Positions 10,169 to 21,600 of a stretch of DNA of 64,000 nt are shown here, in pieces. The stretch spans positions 32,798,093 to 32,862,092 of the forward strand of contig OY744516.1 in the NCBI GenBank assembly GCA_963556195.1. The letters are read 5' to 3'. Every line of letters begins with the position of its first letter. Position 1 is the stretch's first letter. The notes under the pieces are model-generated. The model saw only the letters and a list, made by a program, of their open reading frames with translations. It had not been told where the DNA came from and ran no database searches. Made by a program: the position numbers and the translations under genes. The stretch is from Sepiola atlantica. Taxonomy: Eukaryota; Mollusca; Cephalopoda; Sepiida; Sepiolidae.

Positions 10169-11403
10169 TTAGGCCGAGGAGTTTGAATGTTGAACTCTCA
10201 GGTAGGGTGTTATTTGCCATGACAATCGGTGGTTGGAGAGGTTCGTGTAGTTATTGAAGGAAAGGAGCTTTGTCTTTGTGGCATTAAAAGTTACCAACCA
10301 TTTATGACCCCAATCCACTACAGACTGGAGGTTATTTTCTAAGGATTCAGCCATTGCCTCGGATATGATTGCGTCCGTTTTGCTCACATGACGAGATTAA
10401 AGCATGGTGTCATCAACAAATAAACCAATCTCAGACTCTATGTCATCAGGGAGATCGTTTATGCACATCAGGAACAATAAAGGTCCAAGGATAGATCCCT
10501 GGGGTACACCAGCATTTATGTCATGTTGCTTAGATGAACGGCCATCGAGGACAACCTGGATCTTTCTTTTGGTTAGGAAAGATCTAATTATATTAAGTAA
10601 TTGCCCAGTAATACCGTATGAGTGTATTTTCAGGAGAAGCTCTCTATGCCATACCTTGTCAGAGGCCTTGGATATATCAAGCGCTACTTTCCCTAGCTTC
10701 ACTTTCCTTGTCGAGTGTATGATACATGCGTTCAGAGATGACCGTTAGGATGTTTGCAGTAGATTGCGCTTGTCTAAATCCATACTGGCGGTCAGAAAGA
10801 AGTTTAGCATTAACTAAGTGCCGGACTATAGCTAGATAGATTAAGGATTCAAAGATTTTAGCAAAGATAGGGAGTAGACTGATTGGGCAGTAGTTCTGAG
10901 GATCGGTTCTATTCCCAGAATTCTTGTAGACTGGTATCAGAGGCAATTTTCTAGCTGCCGGGGAAGCAAGATTCATCTAGGCATTTATTGTAGAGTTTGG
11001 AGAGGACAGGGGCCAGTTCAGCAGAGTATTTCTTAATTGCTATTACAGGTATAAGATCAGGCCCACAAGCTTTGGAGGTGTCAAGGTTTTTTATGATGTC
11101 TCTGACCTGGGATGAGGTGATGACCAGATTATCATTTGGTGCTTCGGTTCGCAATGGGAATTTAGGGAGGGGGTGGGTATCTGAGTCCAAAGTGAAGTTA
11201 GAGGCGAAACGCTGGGCAAGTAGTTCAGCCTTATCAGTTGCCGTGCAAATGACATCATTGTGGTTTGATAGTGAGGGAATCGTTGATTGACCATTGTTGA
11301 CCACACTATTGTAGATTTTCCAGAAATCGCGAGTACCTAGTTTCTGTGACTGAATGTGTCTTTTTGTTAACTCAGTATACCTTCTCTTTGCTTCACCTAT
11401 CAC
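10169..11403 (-). pseudogene. LINE reverse transcriptase domain, broken into four frames
   Basis: Open pieces on the minus strand at 11,403-10,951, 10,976-10,677, 10,702-10,397 and 10,387-10,169 together give an RT order: RDFWKIYNSVVNN linker, KACGPDLIPVIAIK (RT-1 region), NYCPISLLPIFAKIFESLIY, RQYGFRQAQSTANIL, DISKASDKVWH (usual AFD motif changed), AGVPQGSILGPLLFLMCIN and LFVDDTML (the FADD box with A changed to V, both aspartates kept). Overlapping frames show at least two single-base indels, and a stop separates LFVDDTML from the next piece. The family is that of 2,035-2,455 and 38,237-38,960. Inactive copy. Confidence 0.87.
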
Positions 11404-11426
11404 GGCCTTACAATTATTTCTTGACT

Positions 11427-12149
11427 CTATAAATTTCTGTCTATTAGTAGCTGACTTATGGCGACCGAATTTATGGAATGCTTGCTGCCTCTCAGCAATG
11501 GCAGCTGCACATTCCGAGGTGAACCATTGGGTGAGTGGGGCTTGCTAAAGAATTTTCGCATGGGGAAATAGGCTTCAATGCCTGCTTTGACCAATTCAGT
11601 TAACTCATTTGCACACTGGTCAGCAGGGAGTGAGAAGGTTTCCTTCCATGGGGCGTCGCTGATGTAATCTCTGATTGACTCAAAATCAGCCTGCTCGTAG
11701 TATCTTGTTATTTTGAGCAATGGCTCATCAGCTTTTGGGCGACTTTTTAGGGTGATATGAATCATTAGCACAATGTGATCAGCATTCCCGAGTGGGCTAT
11801 GAGCTTTCGTCACACAAGTCTCGGGCATTGAGGTCAAGAAAAGGTCTAGAAGTGAGGCCTGCTGGTCTACTTGATCGGGGATGCGGATCGGGAAATCGAC
11901 AGTCTGAGAGAGGGAGTGAGCTAAGGAGAAATTATACGTAGAGTTGCCGGCTGCATCAGTAAGGCTGGGGAATCCCAACCAGTCACGGTGGTGTGCATTA
12001 AAATCCCTAAATACATGTATCTGGGCATTCGAGTCAATTAAGAGTGCTCTATCTATGCTTTCAGAGATAGAGTTTAGCAGGGTACAGTCCTGGGTCGAAG
12101 GGGAACGGTATAAGAAATGTAAGTAACTAACGCTGTGATGTAAAGTCAA
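11427..12149 (-). pseudogene. LINE endonuclease domain (C-terminal part)
   Basis: A 240-codon open stretch; sequence related to the domain continues upstream in broken frame to about 12,325. RDFNAHHRDWLG corresponds to the GDFNAHH motif of apurinic/apyrimidinic-type LINE endonucleases, with the glycine changed to arginine. LGNADHIVLMIHI corresponds to the catalytic SDH motif, with serine changed to alanine and the Asp and His kept. The N-terminal third of the domain is missing by 5' truncation. After it, FSKPHSPNGSPRNVQ leads into the linker, broken by a frameshift before 11,403. It would nick target DNA in an intact element; here it cannot be functional. Confidence 0.8.
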
Positions 12150-12329
12150 TCTAAAGCATATGTAGTCTTGGTCATCCGATTCTAATCTATGTTCTCTAGT
12201 CAGTGGAGGGTGTTCCGAACATAAACTTCTAGCCCGTGCATATGTTTGTCAGAGTCTTTACGGTAGAGTGGGTTGTAGTCAGCCATGTCAAAGTGGTGAG
12301 AGGAGATTGAGGATTAAAATAATTGTTTT

Positions 12330-12730
12330 ATCTCAGATAAAACAATAACAATGATTGAAAATTTACTAAGCAGAATTTTTAATTTTGGAACTTTGATAAA
12401 TAAATAATTTTAAAATGCTAAAATATTTGAGCAAATTTTTAAACAATCAATATTTTTTTTCAAATGTTATCCAAAGAAAATATATAATTATGTCCCAGTG
12501 ATCTATGATTGATGCGAACTGAAGATGTGACTAATAATTACATCATAACGATCAGACCTAGGATGGTAGTCAAAATATTTCTTGCTCCAAACCATCTCAG
12601 TCACATGCTGATTTATAATTGGTGAATGAATCCACAAATACTTATCATAAACCGTCCTCATAAGTCATCAAATTTTATTTATATCATTTATCATTCAATT
12701 CTCTCATTATATTTTTCATCATTCATTACC
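12330..12730. other. AT-rich spacer
   Basis: No gene or clear repeat is seen between the LINE 5' truncation point and the small LINE fragment at 12,735. Confidence 0.4.
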
Positions 12731-12734
12731 ATTA

Positions 12735-12885
12735 CCATCTAGTGTGATTGCAAGAATTAGGAATGGATAGAGTAAGTTAAACGAAGTTCCCTCATTACTA
12801 ACCAGCAGAGCGTTACCACTGTCGACCAATGGAAGAATCTATCAGGCATGTGTATGCAGTGTAGTGATGTATGGAAGTGAAACCA
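12735..12885 (+). mobile_element. LINE fragment, same family as 1,055-1,925
   Basis: Contains ctcattactaaccagcagag and gcgttaccactgtcgacc followed by gaagaatctatcaggcatg, nearly identical to 1,215-1,275. It is a short internal piece of the same reverse-transcriptase C-terminal region, broken at both ends. Confidence 0.75.
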
Positions 12886-12889
12886 TACA

Positions 12890-13755
12890 GATACTAAATC
12901 TCCATTAGTAATAGACTTCACATAGCGTTTGTTGCAAGTATGCATTGATTGAAAGGAACAAAGACATCTATAATCATAGGCAAGGGAGTATTTTTTGTGC
13001 TTCATCCGTGGTGTATTTCAATTTTTACAATTTCACAAATGTTTTCCATATCACATTGTTGACAGACTAATAAGCTACAGCAATGATGTAGCAATGTTTC
13101 CTTTCCGTATCTTTTATAATCAGTTGATATCCCCAAATTTCCATGTCAGTATTATTGTTTATCTATTTGTAAAGCATCTATTCAGTTTCAAACCAACAAT
13201 GAACAAAAACTAATATAAAAATAAATGAATAGATACCAACTTGGACACAAAGCTGACAAACATAGTATTGTAAAATATGCCAAACTGTGTTCGTCTGAAG
13301 GTTACATTTCGTTTTGGACGAAGTCAAGGTTTCATCCCTTTGGGCTGAAGAATGAATGGCTGAACTTTTTATCAGTAATTATCATCTGCAGATAAATGAA
13401 ATGAGTAGGGGTAGTAGATGGCAAAAGTCGTGATGCAACAAAATATGGACAGACAGTTGAGAGAAGAGACGGCAGATATGGCTTTTGGTGACTCTGGGGA
13501 TGGGTGGGAGAGATATGTTCCTTCTCTATGTGTCTGTATGTAAAATATAAATAAAAACTTTATTAACAAAAGCAAAACAAAAATGCTGTCACTTGATTTA
13601 ATTTAATTTAAATGTAAGCAGCAACAATTTGTCAGATAAAGAAAGTTCCATGGAGAGACAACCAACGGTCCATAGATATGTAATTAAGAACCCAACAGAG
13701 AACAGGTGTCAAAATATCTTCTCCATATCGCTCCTTACAAAAATCTGATTTAATA
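12890..13755. other. No recognised gene
   Basis: Short frames only, no motif recognised. The sequence leads into the duplicated block at 13,760. Confidence 0.4.
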
Positions 13756-13759
13756 ATTA

Positions 13760-14490
13760 ACAAAGAACATTTACAGATTACTGAACTGGTCTGCTTAAGG
13801 TATAATCTATATAATAATATGCTGAGGCATTTCATGTTCGTACATACGTCATCACCTTTCACATGCATTAAAAAACATAAAATCGTCCAATGTTGATCGG
13901 TGATTAATCTTATGTCACTAAGGGAAATAATTCTGACTTTACTCATTTTAAAATTAATTGTTCCAAAATCCCATTGAGTAACACAGTACAATTTTAAATA
14001 AATTCATTTAAAAAAGTGACATTCATTTTATTGATTTGAAGAATATTTAACTGAACTTAACAGTAATAAGACAAAGAATTTGTATAATTTGGATTATTCG
14101 GACTACTGTTGTCATCTTGAGTGTTATTATCACAACGTTTCGGACGCTGTAACCTTCGGTCTTCTTCAGATGAAAACAGTAGTCCGAATAATCCAAATTA
14201 TACAAATTATCAATCATCATCTAAAAAATTCAGAAACAAGATAAAGAATATTTATTATTCATAAAGAATTAAATTGCTACACTTTTAAATAAATATAGAA
14301 TAGACATATTCGTTTTATTTATTCAAAGAATATTTAGCTGATAATGACAATTATTTTTATGGAAGAAGAAAGAGACATTTTTTCTTAATAGTATTGACCC
14401 TGTCAGACATTTATTATTTCAAAACAAATATTATTAACAGTAAATTATACAGATTGATGCAGGAAGCACCGTGAAATTTCAACAGTGTCC
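13760..14490 (+). repeat. Diverged duplicate, copy 2 (partner 3,880-4,445)
   Basis: Same order of motifs as 3,880-4,445, with an extra foldback insertion of about 160 bases at 14,075-14,237. The partner copy gives the pre-insertion sequence. Confidence 0.75.
14077..14208 (-). mobile_element. Foldback insertion with hammerhead-like core
   Basis: Two 41-base arms (14,077-14,117 and 14,168-14,208) are perfect inverted repeats except for one mismatch. The loop side holds, on the minus strand, CTGAAGA (14,163-14,169) and GAAAC (14,137-14,141), the two conserved blocks of hammerhead ribozymes, separated by a region that can only form a weak 3-bp stem II. The insertion interrupts the duplicated block, and the partner copy at about 4,170 has no insert. 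Near-duplicates aagacaaagaat and aagataaagaat on either side look like a target duplication of about 12 bp. A relative is at 48,071-48,220. Origin from a Penelope-like element terminal repeat is an inference. Confidence 0.65.
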
Positions 14491-14494
14491 CGCT

Positions 14495-15090
14495 AGTTCA
14501 TTTAATAATCCCTAACTTTTAAACTCAACTATTTTTGCAATATAATTCCCTCCAATCTTAGAATGTTACACTGGCAATATTATGAAGAAGTTATATTTAT
14601 TAGATAATTGACTTTTTCTTTTGCAATAAAATTTCATAACTTTCAAAACAAAGTCAATAAAATATTGTGCCTAAAATTTTTTTATTCAGGAAGAACTAGT
14701 AGTTTCGTATATAACAATTATATTTATGATCAAACATAAAAAATACTTATCTAATAAACTACATTGGTTGTATGAACAATAGAATTAATAAGCAAAGAAA
14801 ACATTGTTAAAATACAAAATTTAAATGAGTTAATTCAGCTGAGGAAAACTTGGAAGCCAAGTGATTAGACATGATCATCCAGAGTGGAATTTGGAGACCG
14901 TGAGAACTTAACTAAACCATTGCCGAAGCATGGATGTCTTGAATTGCAGGAAGGTTGGCCAGTCAAAGAAGACTTGGAAGCAAGTGATTGGACAAGGCCG
15001 TACAGAGAGGAATTTGACGATAGTTTGACCTGATGAACCTTGTGGACTGGAGAGTGAGCTTGCAAAATATAAAATAAACGTCTGACCTCT
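14495..15090. other. No recognised gene
   Basis: AT-rich to about 14,840, then a more balanced stretch with two similar ggaagccaagtgattaga / ggaagcaagtgattggac segments (14,850 and 14,968). This is a small local duplication of unknown nature. Confidence 0.4.
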
Positions 15091-15094
15091 TGAC

Positions 15095-15440
15095 TTTGAG
15101 AAAGAGGCTAAGATCAGAGTGTAGTATCTGTTTCGATGGATGCTACACTCTTTAGACCAGTACTGTCTTGACCTTCAGGCCTTGATTCCGCTGGTCGGAT
15201 TCCACCTGTACACTTCTAGGAGGTCCACCCTCCCAGGCTTTACCTTATCTTTGAAAAGGGATTAGTTTATTGCTAATCACCTGAGGCGCTCCTACCGGGG
15301 AATGCCGACGGGGCTGCTCAGGCAGTTTTTTGTAGGCCAGAACTGCACTAATCCTAGTGTGCTGGCTAACCACACCTGATCTAGTGATCTGGAGAGGAGG
15401 TAAATAAAAAATACTTTGACCTTGTGTCTAACCTCTTGCT
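15095..15440 (+). mobile_element. U2-derived SINE-like repeat, long (A) form, diverged
   Basis: The head gctaagatcagagtgtagta matches U2 snRNA. The body carries the A-type blocks aggaggtccaccctcccag, ctaccggggaatgccgac and ggggctgctcagg, and the tail gaccttgtgtctaacctctt. It is more diverged than the copies at 18,846 and 50,082. A GA dinucleotide tract follows at 15,466-15,482. Confidence 0.72.
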
Positions 15441-15824
15441 GGGCAGACAAATAACTTGCCTGAGAGAAAGAGAGAGAGAGAGTTTTATAATAAATAACAG
15501 TCATTTATGACACTGAATAAGATTCGTTCATGAAGACGTTTTTTTGTTTAATTTCAAATAATCAAATTGAATAATAAAAAAGATAATTTAAAGTCAAATT
15601 AAAGCATACATTTTATTGAAATATTTATGAATTATTCCCAAGAAATTATAATTTCAATGATTTCCTGACAAATAGTCACATGAAACATGACATTGAAAAA
15701 TCAATGAATGTGTCGAGGGAATTAATTTAGATCAGCTAACAACTTGAGAAATAATTATCCATAATCTATATCAATATTGATAGCTAAATAGATTTGATTG
15801 ATTCTCTGTATTAAATCTATATTT

Positions 15825-15985
15825 ATATAGAGTTAGGTATGTGTATATGTTTATATATTTGTATGCACAGGATTCACTACTAAACTAATTAACTGATCAT
15901 TACGAATTTTGGAACACAGCTTAGGGTGCGTAATGTGGGATATATTTAGTTTAATTTAGTTTTATACAAAATAGGTAAAAATAGG
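15825..15985 (+). repeat. Partner of the 6,240-6,385 repeat
   Basis: Shares gagttaggtatgt, aggattcact, actgatcatta and ggaacacagctta with 6,240-6,385 in order. Confidence 0.65.
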
Positions 15986-15999
15986 GTGGAAGTCCTTTA

Positions 16000-17700
16000 T
16001 GAAAATGTTTTCTGTAAATCGCAATCGGAAACATTCGGGCCGATATGTATCCCCAGCTATAGAAGCACCGATTTTTCTTTGCATGAAGAGTTCATCATAA
16101 ATATGGTAGTATGCATTCTCGGCCCAATAGAAGTTAATTTTATCAAAGTCCTTCATAGTTTAAGTTCAACTAATAGTTTGTTTAGCTTCCCTTTTCTACA
16201 GGACCAATTTAAATGTTATAGCACTTTGACGATTACACTTTAAAATCTACGGGTGGATATAAGGAGCATGAAAGATTGTTGTGCATTTTCACGCAATGGC
16301 TGATCGTTTTATTAGACACATTATCGGTTTTTCAAAGATATTTTAAGGGTTTATTTTGAAATGTGGAGTTTTGGAATAATCCATCATTTTTAGTTTTGTA
16401 ATTTCTGAATAATAGCGAATTTGTGTTTTTACAAAAATTACATCATATTTGGTTTCCTGTATTTATTGTAAAATATTTGAATGAATTTTAATGAATTAAA
16501 TCATTTTCTTACAGCTTATTCAATTATTGTTACTGATTTATTATTATTAAGTTTAATAGTTTATGTAGTATTTACTCGATGTTTTTTGTGGAAAAATATA
16601 ACTATTGTTTGGCTTATTAAATAATTGAATGAACTGATGTATGAATCAGCAGTAATTTTGGTGCTTTTTCGCTATTTATCCACCACTTGTTTTGAGATTT
16701 ATGACGGACCACATTTTTTCCTTTTCTTTTTCTTTTTTGGGTCCAATGTCGCCAGAGAATTCCGTTTTTCTTTTGGAAATTATTTTCAAATATTTTAGAT
16801 TTTAGAGGGGGAATCTGTTTCCTGTATAAATTTAAAGTAAACCAATTTGGTCAATTTCTTTTTTGTGTACGCTTAGCGAGTATGTCGCTAGAGATGTCCG
16901 TTTTTTATTTTTTTAAATCTATATTTTAGAATTTAAAGTGGGGATCACCTTCTTACATAAATTTAACGTAAAATGATCACCTATTTTTTGGCCATCACCA
17001 ATTTTCGGAAACTGAATGTAAAAAAAGAGTACAACCAATTTTTTCTTTTTTGTTTTGATAAGAGTAACAATTTTTTGAGGAGGCGGCGATTGTTTTTTAC
17101 CGACTATTTTTTTAAATTTCTACAATTCCAATACTTGTACAGAACTGCGTGTAAGTGATATAATTAGTTTTAGTTTTAGGCTAAAAAATTTCTGTAAAGT
17201 AGTAAATTCACTAAATAACATTAACACATTTTTGTGTGTGTGCGTGATTTTCAAACACTCGCCGTCTGAATGTATGCACTCTGGCTATGCCTTTACCCCC
17301 ACGGTCAAGCACTACCAGAAATGATGCCAAAATGAACCCTGGGCCCATATAATAGAAACTGGTGAACAAGCGCAGCTCGTTGACGCCACCACCTGACTTG
17401 TATAGCCTCTACGGGCAATGCCTTAACTTTTAAAAGAAAACGTGAAAAAAAAAAATACTAAAGAGAATACAAAAAAAAAAAATAAATTAAAAACGCGTAA
17501 AAAATCGACCCCCCCCCCCAAAAAAAACATGTGCGCAAAATATTTAAAAAAAATTGGCCAATATTAGTTACACCCCCATACACACAAATATGTCTAGGAC
17601 CGACCCCTACCACCCCTAATCGGTCAATTTACCTTTGTAAAAAACAATAAATTTACTTACATTTGGTTACACTTTTTTCTTTCATACAAAAAAAAAAAAT
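16000..17700. other. AT-rich, repeat-rich stretch without gene
   Basis: Contains one copy (about 16,020-16,052, minus) of a recurring motif, tatcggcccgaatgtttc, and two copies of a tgtcgctagaga-type motif (about 16,750 and 16,885). Homopolymer C and A runs occur near 17,450-17,530. No coding call is supported. Confidence 0.45.
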
Positions 17701-17716
17701 GGTGATGGTAATAAAG

Positions 17717-18123
17717 GGTGCTTATCCAGATTAACGGAGGAATATCTGTTTGATGTACGTACCTGTCACGGGCTGAATATATCCTATATCAACAATTACG
17801 TAAATTAATCAAATACTTTTTATTTTATAAAAGAAAATTAAATTTGACCGAATAACGAATAACGTGGAAATTCGGCCTCCATTAAGGCTTATTATGAATT
17901 TCAGTTATCTCCCTTAAATATCCCTTGAATAAGTCGTAATGGAGGACGTATTTCTACGTTATTCGTTAATCGGTAAACTTTAATTTTCTTTTATAAAATA
18001 AAAACTATTTGATTAATTTACGTAATTTTTGGTATAGGATATATTCAGCCCGTGACGGGTACGTACATCAAACAGATATTCTTCCGTTTTTTTTTAATGT
18101 CTCCCGTAATCTGGATAAGCACC
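17717..18123. mobile_element. Foldback MITE, family 1, complete copy (407 bp)
   Basis: Ends are exact inverted copies of ggtgcttatccag (17,717-17,729 and 18,111-18,123). The arms then stay complementary along almost the full length through ctgtttgatgtacgtacctg, cacgggctgaatatat and ttttataaaagaaaatta, meeting at a short centre near 17,905. No coding capacity. A second full copy is at 29,176-29,667 and a half copy at 26,495-26,625. No target duplication could be settled by eye. Confidence 0.85.
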
Positions 18124-18774
18124 TAATTAAGTTGGTGATCAGTTTACGTTAAACTTATATAAGAAACTGATCCTCCCTCTAAAATATTTTGAAAAAACAA
18201 ACAAACAAAAAAACAACCAAACGAACAAAAACAAATTCAAAAGCCGGAATTCTCTAGCGAGATGATCGGTAATTGTATACAGAAAAAAGAAACAAAAAAT
18301 GGTGATGGTCATAAAGTGGGAGATCTTAAGAAAACGCGAATTCTCTAGCGACATAATAAATTTGGCCTGTAAAAAGGTGAAAATTAGTTACTGAAGAAGC
18401 GCCGAATTTTTTAATTTTTATTCTGTTAATGTTTTAAAATATTTTGAAAACTATGCTGTTACTATAGGAGGGTATCCATATCGACCCGAATGTTTTCTAT
18501 TTCTATTGACGGAACAAACCGGAAATTGCCGAGTCGTCGCCGAACAGTCAATTAGTATCGATATTAAATGAAACAAATACTTCATTTCTTCCCTGACTTA
18601 AGGTTATAATCCCTACATGTTAAGAATGGATTTCATTTTTTTTTTCAGATCATTAAGTGAATTGACTTTATTTAATTTTTTAGGAAGTTATTCTTTTTTT
18701 GGGGGTGGGTGGGGGGGGGGGGTAAACATTTTTAAAACCCGAACCCTAACCTCTACCGTGGTAGAAAACTCCTC

Positions 18775-19550
18775 ACACCTGATATTATCCTGTATCTCTA
18801 CAAAGCCACCATCCGCCCATTCATGGAGTATTGTTGCCACATATGGCTTGGCCTTTTGGCTAAGATCAAAGTGTAGTTCCGATGGATGCTGCACCCCATA
18901 GACTTGTATTGTCTTGGACTTCGGGCTTGATTTACGCCGGTCTATGGGTCTGTCCTGTGCAGTTTTAGGAGGTCCACCCTCCCAGGCCTCGCCTCCCCTC
19001 TTTGGGGAGGAGTAAGTTTATTGCTTACTGCCTGAGGCGCCCCTACGGGGGAATGCCGACGGGGCTGCCCAAGCAATTTTTAAACCCCACTTTCCCGACC
19101 CGACCTTGGGTCACATCTTACTTGTGGGAGTAAGATAAAAAACTGGCCTTGTGCCTAAACTCCTGGAGAGGAGTAAATCAATACTCTCTCCCTCCTTGAC
19201 AAGGTCCAATAAAGATTCGCCAACCAAGCTCCAGTCCCTGCCCCATCGCCGCAATGTAGCATCCTTGTGCTTGTTTTACAAATACTTCAATGGATTATGC
19301 TCCGATGAATTGGCTACTCTGGTGCCCCCTCGATGTAAATTCACTAGACCAACTCGACAATCAACTAAATCCCATCCATTCACTGTGGCGGTCCCCAGAT
19401 ACCGGAGAGCTTTCTACTCAAATAGCTTTTTTACTCGTGCTGCTGACCTCTGGAACTCTCTCCCTGCCCCCTGTTTCCTCGACAGTACTGACATGCAGAA
19501 ATTTAAAACTAATGTAAACAGACATCTCGCTGCGCAGATCCCAGTTTAGG
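18775..19550 (+). mobile_element. LINE C-terminal fragment split by a U2-derived repeat
   Basis: The left part (18,778-18,845) reads ILSCISTKPP in one frame but aligns at the DNA level with the LINE text that encodes LYLYKATIHSCMEYCCHIW at about 10,080-10,125 (minus). The right part (19,190-19,546) resumes with the DKVQKR segment and continues as RRNVASLCLFYKYFNGLC, FFTRAADLWNSLPAPCF and FKTNVNRHLAAQIPV with a stop at 19,547-19,549. A C-rich run follows. Between the halves sits the repeat at 18,846-19,180. Compared with the unbroken copy, about 14-20 bases of LINE sequence at the junction are missing. Confidence 0.82.
18846..19180 (+). mobile_element. U2-derived SINE-like repeat, long (A) form, nested in a LINE
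   Basis: Begins cttggccttttggctaagat then caaagtgtag, matching U2 snRNA nucleotides about 11-33 with the family-specific extra A. The body has the A-type palindromic blocks ggaggtccaccctcccagg, cgcctcccctctttgggga and ggggaatgccgacggggctg. The tail is ctggccttgtgcctaaactc and ctggagaggagtaaatcaat. It is about 85-90 percent like 50,082-50,430 by eye. It interrupts the LINE at 18,775-19,550. Confidence 0.83.
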
Positions 19551-19554
19551 TTGA

Positions 19555-20443
19555 CCCCCCCCCCCCAACCGTCTCCCCTTTTCTTTCTTCTCAGTAGTCC
19601 CTTACGTCTACAGTGGCGGCCTGCCTTGTTTGGGGTGAACTACGTTTAAAAAAAAAAAATAATAATCTTCTGCCAAATTCATTTTGGTTTTGCACTCGTA
19701 TTAGTGTCGTCTGCCTTTTTACGTTTTTTTCACGGCTTTCAAATCGGAATCATTTCCGGTTCGTTCCCTCGATATGGACCCCCCCCCCCCTTATAGAAGC
19801 GCCGAAAATATTTGTCAATAAATAAGTGGTGAAAATTTCGAGTTGAAAATAACTTTTTAGATGTATTATGCTGATCGGTCGGATTTTCGCCGGTTCAAAT
19901 TGAAATTCGAAAGGTGAGTACGAAAATATTTTAAATTTCAAAAATAAAATTTAACAAAATGAATAAATACTATTTCTTATAAAAGTGATATGTTGTTTGG
20001 AAAAAACATTCATCTTGTTAAATTGTCCACGAATTCTTAAATAAAAAGTAGGGTACAAAAACTTCCTCTCATATATTTTACGAAAAAACATTTAATAAAT
20101 AAATTAATTTGGAACTTAATAATTAACAAAAACTTATGATTAACGTAAAAATATGGCTATTAATTGATTTTTCATAGAGTTTTAAAACATGTGTAAAAAT
20201 GTTTATGATTCCAAAAATCTGAACAGTTTTCGTTTCTTATTATTTTCTTAGGCTGAAATTTAAAAGAAAATCTCTAAGGGGCGTATTTAAATTATCCCCA
20301 AAGTATGATATTAATATTAACTTTTATTCAATATTTATTGTGATAAATATAGGGTGGGGCGACTTAAGTAATTCAAGTACTGGCGTGTGGCAAAAGTCAA
20401 AACTTTACTACGTCCAGCCAGAAGAAGGCTTGAAAAAAGATTT

Positions 20444-20483
<40 letters not shown>

Positions 20484-21160
20484 GGGGGGGGGGGCAATAT
20501 TAAATTGTTTTTTTTGTTTCTTTTTCTCGTTGTTACGACGCATGCGCGCTTTTTACATAGAGTTATTATTTAACTGCTTCCGTTCTCATTCGTAACTTTC
20601 TCTTTTGTAATACTGTCTACAAAGTTTCGTTTATTGGTTCTATCTTAATGAATGAATGAATGAACAGTGTTCTGAAACGTACTCACGTCGAGAAACCATT
20701 TAATCGTAAGTAAATTAAGTTATTGTCGTATATTGCAAGCAATAAGTTGTTTGTTTTCAAATGTTAATAAAATTGATACTAGTTTTATCTAAATTAAGCT
20801 AACCATGAGACATCTGCACGATGTGTTTAACTAAAAAATAAAAGCAATTCACTTGTAATAAATGGATATCCAGAGGATTTCACTACTTTGACGGAGAATC
20901 CAGAGTTAGTACCGGAAATAGCCAAAGCAATTTACGATTTGAAAGTCGCGAAAAAATGTAAAAAGAAAAGCAGACGACACTAAGCATGTGAACGGTTAGG
21001 TTAGATTTAGGGTAATAAAAAAAAAACTTTTAGCCTAAAAAAATAACGGAAAAACTCCCTCAAAATTAGAAGGGGGGGGGGGTCTTTCAATTCGTAAGCT
21101 GCTTCGGTCATTTCCGGGACTGAAAATCATCGAGATATCCATTCGTTACAAGTACAATAA
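19555..21160. other. AT-rich repeat field without gene
   Basis: Contains C and G homopolymer runs (19,553-19,566, 19,780-19,790, 21,071-21,081), a recurring segment with gaaatagccaaagcaattta and gcagacgacac (20,910-20,980) that recurs near 21,945-22,000, and the A/G run below. No coding call. Confidence 0.45.
20451..20494 (+). repeat. A25-G19 homopolymer junction
   Basis: Twenty-five A residues are followed directly by nineteen G residues. Such a purine block is prone to sequencing error and can form unusual DNA structure, so its exact length should not be trusted. Confidence 0.9.
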
Positions 21161-21600
21161 ACGGGCATTTTTAACGACGGCTAACAGAAAAAAAAGTGGT
21201 CAAAACAAATAGGCAACAAATAAATGTTACGAAAGGCAAGATGAGTTTCGATAATCGCTCAAAAAACGAAAATTAAACAAAATACTGGTAGAACATTACA
21301 TTTTCCCACAATTGGTGACATTAATTGGATGTGTTTCTAACACTATTTTGTTTATTTTTCGATGTTTCACCAATTATCAAGGATCCCCTCATGAACAGCT
21401 ATTTTGTTTAGTGTTATAACTGAACAGGTAGACACCAGGTTTGTTTTGAACAAAAAAAAAACGCTTTAAAATACTTTAAAAGATAAACCTATTCAGGTTA
21501 GTAGAAGAGTAACTTATCTTGCTTTTTGTAACATTTATTTGTTGCCTATTTGTTTCTTTGACGCTATTTTCGTTCTTTTAACTGTCGTTAAAAATTCCCC
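21161..21600. mobile_element. Foldback element, family 2
   Basis: Arms 21,161-21,242 and 21,516-21,600 are inverted copies sharing aatttttaacgac or its near copy, acaaataggcaacaaataaa and tgtta-aagcaagat. The centre of about 270 bases has no coding capacity. Confidence 0.75.

Larger units (their letters stand above)
9940..12325 (-). mobile_element. 5'-truncated Jockey/CR1-type LINE, frame-broken
   Basis: This is the longest LINE copy in the window. Reading the minus strand from 12,325 it holds the C-terminal half of an endonuclease domain, a linker, most of the reverse transcriptase, and the start of the C-terminal tail (SCMEYCCHIWTGAS, LDKVQKRVANLIGPSLS), which stops near 9,958. The other copies continue for about 100 more residues, so this one also lacks its 3' end. 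The break lies next to the right end of the inverted-repeat element, although no LINE continuation is visible on that element's left side. Several frameshifts make it inactive. Confidence 0.88.

Noticed and set aside
18846..19180. Functional U2 snRNA gene
   Set aside because: Only the first 35 or so nucleotides match U2, the Sm site and 3' stem-loops are missing, and it lies inside a LINE.
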